64,000 nucleotides of DNA from Sesamum alatum (Eukaryota > Streptophyta > Magnoliopsida > Lamiales > Pedaliaceae). Positions within the stretch are counted from its first letter, which is position 1. Each line of letters starts with the position of its first letter. Of this stretch, positions 23,467-34,100 are shown in pieces. The translations under genes were made by a program, and so were the position numbers. A model generated the notes under the pieces. The model was not told where the DNA came from. It ran no database searches and saw only the letters and a list, made by a program, of their open reading frames with translations. The DNA is taken from NCBI GenBank assembly GCA_034509735.1, contig JACGWO010000006.1, forward strand, positions 34,775,141 to 34,839,140, read 5' to 3'.

Positions 23467-23665
23467 ATCTAGTCAAGGCTCTGTTTGGTTTTGTCTTCAG
23501 GCTGATAAAAAACATCACAGATATTCATTAATATTTTTGGGATATATAAAGTTCATGTCTTTATTTTCCTTTTATTTTATTAATATAAATAATAAAATCA
23601 AATTTCAAAATAAATATATTTATGTTTAGGTTCTACCAGTTAAAAATAAACCAAACAAAACTTTA
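23467..23665. repeat. Short inverted-repeat element in the LysM receptor promoter
   Basis: GGCTCTGTTTGGTTTTGTCT on the left pairs with AAAAATAAACCAAACAAAAC on the right. GTTTGGTT-type ends recall Tourist-like elements. It begins about 60 bp upstream of the LysM receptor start codon. Boundaries are approximate and no target duplication was confirmed. Confidence 0.4.
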
Positions 23666-24681
23666 AAATTGTTGATACCTAACTAACAGGCTAATACTTG
23701 ACAAGCCATCATAAACGCTACATGGGAAAATTTTTCCAGGTTGGTCCCACAGGAGGGAAATTCAAGTCAACTTTTCTCTTCTTAGTTCTTGCCTCATTTG
23801 TTGTTTTCCAAGCAAGCTGTCCTTACATGGAGGGGGCCAAAAAAAAGTCTTATCCGTGATTTTGTGGGCAACTTCTAGTTGGGATTTGATTCGATTAAAT
23901 CTGAATCAATTATATGATAAATATAAATTATTCTAAGTTTGATTCGATCAAACCTGATTCAAAAAATAATTTTCCGTCCTTGTGATGATTAACTGCCGTA
24001 GCAATGGGGTAAGAGCATTTCTAGTCAATTTTTGAACACTAAACTGGTCTATATTTTTGTATTAATATAAAAAAAAATCTCATTTTTATTCACAAAAAGC
24101 GATTATGTATATCTGCCATTCATTTTTTGTTATGTCAATAATACTCATAAGTTGGTTTCTTTTTTTTATTTATTTCTTGATTTCGTTCTCTTTTTTTTAA
24201 AAAAAAATATAATGTGTTGGTTGATACATATATATATATTTTTATTTATAATATATTTTAAAATATAAAATATTATTTATTATATATACACAGGAACAAC
24301 GTGTCATGTCGACTAGCATTTGATTAATCAAGGGTGGTATTGAATTTTGCCAACTTGAGTACATGTTGGACTAGTTAATTATGTTAGAGTGGGATTTAAT
24401 AGGCTTGTCAATGAGCAGGTAATAACTTACCAGTAATATATTAATAATAATTATTTATAAATTCTATCCAAACCCTACTCATAAAGTATCCAATGAATCT
24501 TATCCAAGTTATATTCAAAATTCCAGTTTGGGTCTCACTCTTTTCTTATAAGTTTTGAAAAATAAATTTCCTCAAATTTTAAATTTACATAAACATTTCA
24601 AAATCAGTAAAAAAAATTAAGTTAAATATGAAAAACATATTTAATGCATAATAATATAGCATAAATTTAAGCGTACAAGTA
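23666..24681. other. Intergenic spacer upstream of the LysM receptor gene
   Basis: AT-rich. No gene or clear element seen. Confidence 0.4.
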
Positions 24682-24690
24682 TTAGTTTAT

Positions 24691-25324
24691 GGGTTAATTA
24701 CACTAACATCCCCTATTACTATAGGAATATACAAATTCCCCCCTCTTACTATGAAAATTACATAAACTTCCCTTTCAAAGATATCGACCTTACAAATTGC
24801 CCCTTCCGTTAGTCAACTTAATGAATTTTGCTAATGCCATAAAAAAAATTGGTCTAAATTTCCTATAATACCCTCAACCTGAATAACTCTATTTTTTATG
24901 ACTTATACCCCTTAGCAGTAATTTATTATTTTTAAATTTAAAAAGGGTGTATACTTGTAACTTTTAGTATATTATTTTATAAATTTTTTTTACTCACATA
25001 CTGTGTATGTGTAGGTTGTGACATTAATTTCTATTCCAAACAATCATTAAAGCTTGTAAATTTTATTGAAATTATATTATTTTATAGAAATTAAAATTTA
25101 TATTTTGAGAAAAAAAATACTTGAAGATATTTTGGTCCACTTCTATTTTCAAGTTTATTGAATTATTTTTAGTTTTATAAATAGATGGCAAAATGGTCAT
25201 TTAAGTATATACCGTTAAATTGACTAACACATGTTAGTCAGATGGGACAATCTGTAATTTTCATAGTAAGAGGGAGAAATTTGTATATTCCCATAATAAC
25301 ATGGGTGGTCAGTGTAATTAACCC
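24691..25324. mobile_element. 634-bp foldback element with perfect 9-bp TSD
   Basis: Starts GGGTTAATTACACTAACATC and ends GGTCAGTGTAATTAACCC. TTAGTTTAT flanks it at 24682-24690 and 25325-25333. Inverted arms of roughly 160 bp carry partner words ATTACTATAGGAATATACAA and TTGTATATTCCCATAATAAC. No coding frame. Mutator-like by duplication length. Confidence 0.88.
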
Positions 25325-25333
25325 TTAGTTTAT

Positions 25334-25991
25334 TGACTTGGTCAATAGGTGCGGTGAAGCCGTGCAATGATTTAATTCGCTGGTGACTAAAAATTCAGAG
25401 AAGACTAGCAGCGGTTCACATGTTGCTGGGGGATCGAAAACATACAATAACTAATTCTAGCTTCCAAACAACCAAGCTCAAGTGGAAATCTTTGAAAAAT
25501 CGTGTTTGTGTTTTTATTTCTAATTTTTAGTTTTTTAAAAATAGTAATTAGAGTGAAAATATATTTATTTATATGTATTTTTAATGGAATTTTATTATTT
25601 TGATAATGCAATTCAATATAAAATACATTTTTATTAACTAATTCAAATATATTTTCATTCCACACGAAAATTTATACAAAATTAAAAAAAATATATTTTT
25701 CACTGATAATTGAAAATGAAAACAAAACGAACAGACCCATAAGTCAATAATAATAAGTCAATTCCGGTAAATGAATTTTCTTTTAATTTTTTTATTAGTA
25801 TCAACAAATTCGATAAATTTTGATTAACGGGAGATGTACTTGTTAGATGTATACAAGCGTCAGGAGTACTAAATTTAAAATTCTAAACTGCAACGATCTA
25901 CGTGTAATTTTGCACCAAACTCTATGGGGGAGTGGTGTAATTATCTCATTTTAATGATAGAAAAAGTCAGAAGAAATTTGTGTTTGGACTT
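25334..25991. other. Intergenic spacer
   Basis: No supportable gene or element. Confidence 0.4.
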
Positions 25992-25994
25992 TTA

Positions 25995-26644
25995 GGATAT
26001 GTTTGGTTGGGGGGAAAAATGGAAGTAAAAGAGAATGTATAAGAAAAGATTTAGTGTTTGGTTTGGGGAAAAGATGGAGGGAAAGTAAAACTGGATGTAT
26101 ATGAAACCCCTCCGGAGTCCAATTTTGTTTTCGTCCGAAATTGGACGAAAAAGTGGAAGTATAAGGCCAAAAGACAAAATATATATATATATATATATAT
26201 ATTATTTTTATTTACTCTATTGCCCATATTTGAGGGCGTTGGTAGTAATTTTTATTTTATTTAAATTGGATAGTTTAAAATAAATGAACAATATTCGTTT
26301 TGATAAATATTTTTATTAAATAAAAAATATTATTGTTCTTGTTTGATAAATATTTTTATTAATAAGATATTTAAATCTTTGTTATACTAAAGTTATATTA
26401 GCATAATATTAATTTGTTTATTTTCTAATACAAAATGAAGAGAAAGGGTTAAACAGTAAAATTACAAAAATTAATCTTTTCTTCTCAATCTATTTTTCTC
26501 GTACCAAACAAAGGGAAACATTTGAGATTTACTCCTCATCCAATCATACCAAATAACTTGAAGGAAAACTATTATTTTTTCCCTTTCCCTTCCCCCCCTC
26601 CCCCTTTCACTTCCAATTTCCTCTCATTTGAACCAAACGAACCC
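25995..26644. mobile_element. Tourist-like (PIF/Harbinger-type) non-autonomous element, 650 bp
   Basis: Starts GGATATGTTTGGTTGGGGGG and ends TTTGAACCAAACGAACCC, an imperfect inverted pair. TTA flanks it at 25992-25994 and 26645-26647, the usual Harbinger target. A TA microsatellite (26180-26203) lies inside. No transposase. Confidence 0.7.
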
Positions 26645-26647
26645 TTA

Positions 26648-27074
26648 ATATTGAATTATAAATGCAACAAGTACTAAGTAATTTTTTCCAACTAGATATA
26701 TAAATTGTAAGATCATGTTTGTTCGATTTCTTTCTTTTTTTTTTTTTTCGAAATCTGATCATAAATTACAGAAAATCCATCCCCACACATTTTTATACAA
26801 AAACTCATAACAAAATATCAAGTATTTTTTTTTGTACAATAAACTATCACAAAATATTCTAACCACATAAAATTCCATTTTATTACATCCTTTCGTAGAA
26901 AAAATTATCACGAATTTTCTTAATATTAGTATTTGAAGAAATCCACTTAGCCAATTTCTTAGCCGACGACAGGTAAAGCAATCCAACGTATGACGGCTAT
27001 GAGCCACCTAAAGCCGATGGCTTAGAATTGACGTGGAAAGTCCATTTTTGCCTCCGATTGATGCAACACAACCT
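26648..27074. other. 3' flank of the PnsB5 gene
   Basis: AT-rich sequence downstream of the PnsB5 stop codon. No gene. A 16-base T run lies near 26733. Confidence 0.4.
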
Positions 27075-29146
27075 TCATCTCTTGATGATGTTGTCATTTT
27101 TCACAGTGAAATCCCATAAATCTCCATATTTCTCATTGAAATCCCATATGTCCATGGTGTTATAGTCGGATATCAACTTGTCACGGGATCCTCGCTCCAT
27201 GTTGTATATCTGAGGCTCGAAGTTGTGTGGCTCGCTAGGCTTGTCCATCTCTATGATGCAAAATACGACCGTGAACACGGCTGCGCCAATGTACAAGTAC
27301 TCGCCCTGCAAGTTGATGCGCATTTATGAGAAAAATGGATAGAAACTAGATGCTGATTTTCGCATAAATTTCTATAGTGATGTTGAGTACCGGAACGTTG
27401 AAGTACATCCCAGCACCAATTGCAGGAAGGAATAGCCAAGAAATGAGACCTAAGTCGAACAGAACAAAAATAAATAAATCACGTGGCAAGTGAATTACAC
27501 TGATTATGTAATTAGTTTACACATGACGTGTAATAAAAACAAGAAATTTGATACCTTGAAACATGGTTATGTAATTAGTTTACAGTCGGTCACATTACAT
27601 GTGTAATGACAACTAGAGATTTGATACCTTGAAATCCAGATGGAGGTCCAATTGCTGCATAATCTTCCGCAATTGATCCCCAAAATGATCCTGAAATACA
27701 AGTTCATAAACTGACATCAAATGATTCATTTTAATGCAGGAAAAAAAGCTTGGAGAGTAGTAGGGAAATACATGCTTTTATTACACTAAAATATAAAGAA
27801 AAATGTAAGGACCCTCGTGATATTGTAAACGAGCAAATTACCCTCTTTAAAAAAAAAAACACACACACACACACACACACAATATATCTTCCTTATTTTT
27901 TAAAATAAAGTAATTTAACTCTTTAGCAGAGAGGTAATTGCTCTATTTTATTAAAAAATATTGCTTTTTTATATGGGATAATTTACTCATTTGCAATATT
28001 ATACGGATAAATAGCTTTAAAACCCCCGAAATATATATGGTCATGGGTTTGAACCCCACTAATATGTGGGAAGATAGTTTATTGTATAGTAGGATTGTGT
28101 ATACTGTAATAGTAAAGGGTTGTTTAAATTTAACTTATGTGATATTGTTGATCAAGTTATGATTGTTGTAATTGTTGTAATAATCGACAAAACGAATTGT
28201 ATTCGATTTAATTTAATTAATAATATTTATCACTTTCACTTAAAAAAAAATAGTCATCGAAGGTAAAATTCTCCGACAAAAAACTAATGATGATTGCCTC
28301 AACTTCATCACCAAAAACCTAATACAAACAATTTTCTATGTGTAATTACAAAATCAACAAGAAAAAGAGAAAATTACCTTTTTCATCAGTTTCATAGTAT
28401 GTATGATGATCATCATACTTCCCATACTTAAAGTCTGCCTGCAATCATCAAACCATCACAAGACAATATAATAAAAGGCAAAATTATTTTTGTAGTTTTA
28501 TACCTTTATGTCGTTAGCACTTTTGGTTCTATAACTTACTGCATTTACACATTCAGTCCTTCTTTTTGACAAATTTAGTCCAACGCATATTAGATTTGGT
28601 CATTTTTTGGCAAATTTAGTCTTGTATTGACAAATTTGGTCCTGATGACATATAATTACACGACAAAAAATGAAATCTACTCGAGTAAGAATGAGGCCAA
28701 AATTATCAACACAAGACTAAATTTGCCAAAAAAAGAACCCAATGTGAAATGTTCAAGATTAAATTCGTAAAAAAAAGAGACTAAATATGTAAATGAAATA
28801 AATTACATGACCAAAAGTGCTAACGACCTATAATTATAGAACTAAAAATGTAATTTTGTCTGAATAAAATCTTGAAATTACCCTTTGAATTAACTCAACC
28901 CCATAAGAAAAATTGAAAAAGAACAAACAAAAAATCAACCTCATCAATTCCATTTGTGGCCCATCTGTCCTTAGGATCTTCGTTGAGGTCCGGTTCTACT
29001 TCCGACAGCCCTGCAAATAATCTCGTCGAACTATTCTTACCAAATTTCAGAAATAACGAAGCTGGGTTTCTCTTGATTTTGTGCAATTCAGACTTTTGTC
29101 GGGACAAGATCTTGGGGAGTGCTGAGACCGTTAAAGAACCCGCCAT
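27075..29146 (-). CDS. PnsB5: Photosynthetic NDH subunit of subcomplex B 5 (PnsB5, NDH18), 206 aa, 5 exons
   Basis: Exons on the minus strand: 29146-28940, 28438-28378, 27690-27628, 27449-27391 and 27305-27075, all with AG/GT borders and matching phases (621 bp in total). Exon 1 encodes a basic, Ser/Lys-rich N terminus that fits a chloroplast transit peptide. The mature part reads GIDE|ADFKYGKYDDHHTYYETDEK, then SFWGSIAEDYAAIGPPSGFQ, a hydrophobic stretch at about residues 112-130 (LISWLFLPAIGAGMYFNVP), a second at about 134-150 (LYIGAAVFTVVFCIIEM) and an acidic tail ending NDNIIKR. This layout and wording match Arabidopsis NDH18 (At5g43750, about 212 aa). That protein is a thylakoid-membrane subunit of the chloroplast NDH complex, which drives cyclic electron flow round photosystem I. 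The start is the first Met of the exon 1 frame. Confidence 0.9.
27860..27881. repeat. (AC)n microsatellite in a PnsB5 intron
   Basis: Eleven AC units preceded by an A run, in the intron between exons 2 and 3. Confidence 0.9.
28015..28125 (+). mobile_element. SINE-like fragment in a PnsB5 intron
   Basis: Box B context GGTCATGGGTTTGAACCCCA (28039-28058), then ATAGTAGGATTGTGTATACT and GTAATAG. The same words occur inverted at 50170-50290. The 5' part with box A is missing or worn. Confidence 0.5.
28477..28860. mobile_element. 384-bp foldback element in the first PnsB5 intron
   Basis: Starts GGCAAAATTATTTTTGTAGT and ends ACTAAAAATGTAATTTTGTC. Inner partners are TCGTTAGCACTTTTGGTTCT and ACCAAAAGTGCTAACGACCT. 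Flanks ATAATAAAA and TGAATAAAA agree at 7 of 9 bases. It lies between exons 1 and 2. Confidence 0.7.
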
Positions 29147-29916
29147 TTTTCAGTTCTTCTTCTCTGCCTTTCTTCTACTTGTATTATCCATACAGTGTAA
29201 TAAGTGACTGGAGTGGTAGATATGTAAGGATTAAGGTCCAGTTATGTTTTGCCACGTGTGGTATGAGAAGGTGGAGTTTGTACGTTATGCTGGATTCTAG
29301 CCTTGTGATTGGGTTGTTATTCTTAGTTGTGCTCGACTGTTGTCGGTTTAGGCTTTGGAAGTAAATTTCAAATGGGCGATGGAGAGCTGCTTTTGCATCT
29401 TATCCGTTTTGGCCCTCTTCACTAACTAAATTTTATAAATCAGATGGTTGAGGGCTCGATATTTAATAAATTCAAAAATTATTGAAAATGTGTATGAGTG
29501 GATGTGCGTGCGAAACACTAACTTCCGTTGATATTTTTTGAGATTATGTTTAAATACATAACTATTTTATATTTTTTATAAAATTATAGATACACTTGTT
29601 CTTGCAGTAGTTATAATTATAAATGCATCTTCTATTAAGATATATTAAGAGGTGTTAATGTGATTTATTTTTAAAAAGAAAATTAAAATGGGTCGGACCC
29701 ATCCCTAAAAAGGGAATATTTAAGAAGTACTTAGTTTATAATTTTACTTCTAATTTTTATTAGAGTGGGTCGGGTTTAGTTAAGTCCTATTAGATTCGGG
29801 TCCAAACTAGGTTGGATTAAGGAATCTACAAAATTTTATTGCTTCTTTATGTATAAAATTCTACTACGCCGTACCACTACCTAATTATTTTAAGCATGCT
29901 AATTGAAGTGTACTTA
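29147..29916. other. Upstream region of PnsB5 and intergenic spacer
   Basis: Promoter side of PnsB5 (minus strand). No distinct TATA box could be chosen with confidence. Open frames on the plus strand here are shadows of PnsB5 exon 1 and flanking sequence. Confidence 0.4.
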
Positions 29917-30418
29917 TGACAGGGGTGTAGTCCAAATATCAAGAAAAGACACAAATGATTCTGGAAAATGGCTAAAATCATAAAAAAAAAAAAAAAAACC
30001 CATGGATATGAGCACTGCTCCGTCGGGTCTGGTCACCCGACCCGATTCGATCCGGATCAGCGATTCGAATCGTACCCGATGTTAGGTGTCCAAGATCTAG
30101 ACCCTTAAAGAGAAGGCAACTCAAGTTTTGAGATGAGTCCACGTGGACTAGACAAGAGTATACATTTGGTCATATAAATACACCTACCCCATAACATTTA
30201 TGGTAAGATATTCAGGTTACATTCGACCATATTTACTGTATCAAATCGTCATATTAACATCTCGATCTATACTGACTTAAGTATCGGAGGATTTTCGTCT
30301 GGTGACACTCTCGGCTAGCTTGACGTGTTTTCTTTTTTTCAGGGATACACAAATCTGGGAGCGTACAAGGTCGCTTAGTAAGGTGCCCACCTGAGATCGC
30401 AGATAGCGACCCGGATCA
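29917..30418 (+). mobile_element. Solo LTR with perfect 5-bp target duplication
   Basis: Starts TGACAGGGGTGTAGTCC and ends GCGACCCGGATCA. ACTTA flanks it at 29912-29916 and 30419-30423, the usual 5-bp LTR-retrotransposon duplication. It contains CATATAAATACACCTACCCC as promoter-like TATA region and AAGTATCGGAGGATTTTCGT downstream. It is the same family as 6475-6958. Confidence 0.85.
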
Positions 30419-30423
30419 ACTTA

Positions 30424-31017
30424 TAAATTACAAAAACCATTTATTTTTAAATTCTTATTGTCTAAAACTTTATATATAGTTAAATGAAAGTTTTAATTTT
30501 AGAACAAATGCAATCGAAAATACACTAGTGATACTTGAATTACGTTAAGAGATAAAACTATATTTCTCCAAGTTATTACATACAAGAATCTTATTCTCAT
30601 ACAAAAATCTCCAAAATATTTGAACAATTTAATCTGTCATCATAATCTCCGTAAAGATTATGTGAAAGAAATATACATATCGATGTCAATATTTTTCTTT
30701 GGAATAGATATTTACATCACAAATATGGGATATGCTTTTCAAGTGAATCAAATAGGCATAAACTCCTCCTGTAAAATGACCTATCAAATAGAAAATTATT
30801 ATAATCACATCCGCATGACTTTGATTATAGTTTTTCGATATCTAAATTAAACAAATCGTAAAACAAAAATACTCGAGATTATAAAAGTTATTAGAGTAAT
30901 AAAAATTATACATGAGGTCATAAAAAATGAATATTTATAAATTTATCTAAATATACGGGTTCACATTAACAACAATTTTGTAAATAATGGATTTATTACG
31001 ATTAATCCATACATATT

Positions 31018-31020
<3 letters not shown>
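30424..31020. other. Intergenic spacer before the first AARE gene
   Basis: AT-rich. A 76-codon open frame at 30620-30850 has no recognisable features and is not called. Confidence 0.4.

Positions 31021-31055
<35 letters not shown>
31021..31055. repeat. 35-base poly(T) tract
   Basis: An uninterrupted run of 35 T, ending 69 bp before the upstream start codon of the first AARE gene. It could be the poly(A) end of a minus-strand retroelement or a promoter homopolymer. The flank shows no obvious retroelement. Confidence 0.9.
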
Positions 31056-31058
<3 letters not shown>

Positions 31059-31124
31059 GGATACCATTTTATCTCCAAAATTAAAATTGTTCATTTCAAG
31101 AATCTCCAAAAGGATTTCCTGCGT

Positions 31125-34100
31125 ATGACGAATCCGATACCACTCCACTTCACCACTTCAACACTCACAACTCAGTTACACTCCCCCTTCCTCCCTCTCT
31201 CTTCACCCTCTCTTTTCCGCTATAGAAAACCATTCTTCTCGCACAGACCCGTTTCTCCTCTCTGCCTCAGGTACTCTTTCTCACCCTTGCTATTGCTGAT
31301 TAAGTATAAATCTGAATTGCCCATTTTATCTTATTGTAGTTTCGCTACTGCAAAATTCGTGTTCTGTATATTGCGTTGACTTCTGTTTGTGTTAATGCCT
31401 CAGTGACTATTTGATATGTGGGCTTCTTTTTAGTTTTGTTCTTGTGTAGGATTTGTGAGTTTAGCTTTCTTTCAAGTTTATGGCTTCTTGGTTGTGTGTG
31501 CATTCTGTAATTGCAGTCGAGTTCTTGTGGGTTCTTGGAGTCTGGACGTTTTTCTTACCTGTAGTGATTGAAAGATAGGATTTTGATTGTCTGTGTGAGC
31601 TGTGCACACTTGCTGGATAGTTCATTTTTTGCTGTTACATTTATGATCATATGATTTGAGTTTGAGTTTTGCATCACTCTAATCCCTTGTATTTAGCTCA
31701 TGGTTTTATAGTCCTAATGCTTGTCCTTTGTATTTTTGCATCACTCTAATCCCTTGCATCACTCTAATCCCTTGTATATTGAGGATAAAATTATCAGCAC
31801 ACAGTGTAGAACTATCAAAAAGTATGTTTTAGTTGGCTGCTAAGTTCACAAAATTTCATAAAATTAAATGGTGAAGATAATTTTGTTCTATCAACTCCAA
31901 ATATCCAACATTTGTTAGTGTAACTTAAACCACTATTGTTTAAATGGTGTAAATATCCCAACAATTAGAAATTATTCAGGTTAAAGACTTTTAGAAAGAT
32001 ATATATAAATACAAAAATTCTAAATGATTTTGGCAATCGATGAATACATTGAAAAAATTTACATAAAGCTTTTAGATAAAGGTTAACTCATTAAATTAAT
32101 ATGAAAATACTCTGAAATGCAAACACCTAGTTCTGATCAAGCTTATAGATAAGTTCTTGCTTCTGATTATTATGCATCTTTCTACAAGAGTTATTTTTTA
32201 CCTTAAATTTTTTAGTATGAAATTTTCATTGTGTTTAGTGATTACACATAATTTTCAGGATCTTTTTCTATGTATAATTAATTTTCTGAGATTCTTGGAG
32301 TGGAACTGTCAGACTATACAGTACATCTCAACAAATTTTAAAAGGTAGAACTGTGAAATCTTTATGAAGCAATTCTAGGTAGATTTGTCTCTCTTACAAT
32401 CTCCTCTTCACCACTCTCCCTCTCAAGTTTGAAGCTTGTATGTTTGTGACTTCAATTTAAACATGAGGTTGATACCCCTTCAATTTCCACTGAGAAGCAT
32501 TCTATGCCTCATGTATTCTGCCTGATCTTCCAACACAATATAAATCTGTAATGATTTCCATCTTTGTTACATTTGAAGCAGAGGTTTATCAGTTCTATCA
32601 GCAATGGATGATGCTGGAGGCAGCCCCACAAAACAAATACCAATAAGTCTAGATGCACCTACACAAGAAGAGTATGCTTCTCTTTCTAAGTTGCTCCAAG
32701 AATTCACGGATATACCGACCATTGATAAAGCATGGACTTTTAAATCAGAGACCGGTATGGCTGCTTCATTTTGGTTCAAGTTTATTTCCTTCTGCTTCGT
32801 CATTTTTCATTTTCCACTCCGTTTGTTTAATCTCTTGTTGAAGCAACATGTTTGACTTGATACTGCTTGGTCATATAATTTTTCTGCAGACGATGTTTCT
32901 CGTGCTATGTTTGTAGTTAGCCAACCAAGTCTTTTGTCTAACAAGAGAAGAAAGTCCATATTATCCAGTCATATTTTACAAAAGAGTAGCAACTCTGTAA
33001 GTTTTCATTGGGCCCCATTCCCTATTGAAATGACTGGGGTGTCTGCCATGGTTCCCTCTCCATCAGGATCAAAGCTTCTTGTTATTCGAAATTCTGAAGG
33101 TGACTCTCCAACCAACTTGGAAATATGGGATCCATCTCAAGTTAAGAAGCAGTTTGCTATTCCCCGCTCTACCCATGGATCTGTGTATACGGATGGATGG
33201 TAAAATATACTTTGTTGAATTAGATTATGTTCTTGCTACCCCTGTGAATTTGTCTTGAAGGAAAGTGAAACTCAAAATAAATTAAAAGAACGGGTCTATC
33301 TCATTTTTAAAAAATTGTCATACTTACAATCCTACATGAATAGTGAAAAAGATTTCATCCTGCAAAAGATTTTAATCCGTAGAACAGTTAGTAATGTCAA
33401 CATATCAGGCTTGTTTGGTGTATATGATTTTACCGATATGTTGAAATCAGAGGGAGAACAATGAAATTTCCATCTTTTCATGCTTACACGATACTTGCTA
33501 AAGCCAATTCAAATACCCCTTTCAACTTTGACCAATTTTATTTTTTTGGAATGAGATGGGCCACAAAAACGATTCTGCTTTCCTTTCTGTTCTCGCTATT
33601 TTAATACAGCTTCTGGTGGCAGGTTTGAGGGCATTTCGTGGAATGCAGATGAAACCGTCATAGCTTATGTTGCTGAGGAACCCGAACCCCCGAAACCTAC
33701 TTTTACTGGTAATGGTTATAAAAAGGAGGGCAATACAGATAAGGATTGTGGTAGCTGGAAGGGTCAAGGTGATTGGGAAGAGGACTGGGGAGAAACTTAT
33801 GCTGGGAAAAGGCAGCCGGCTCTCTTTGTTATTGACATTAGCAGGTATAACTTGTTGCATACGAGATGTGATTCTTGGTAAGTTAACTGCTTCTGAATCA
33901 AGTTCTAAACAAACATGCAGCGGAGAGGTACTGGCTGTCCCCGGAGTAGGAAGGAAATTGAGTGTTGGGCAAGTTGTATGGGCTCCGTCAATTCAAGGCC
34001 AGCAGTATCTGGCCTTTGTTGGGTGGCCTTCAGATACTAGGAAGTTAGGCATCAAATATTGCTACAATAGGCCTTGTGCCTTGTACGCAGTCAAAGCACC

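Noticed and set aside
27251..27439. 62-codon Cys-rich open frame on the minus strand
   Set aside because: Runs across a PnsB5 exon-intron border in the wrong frame.
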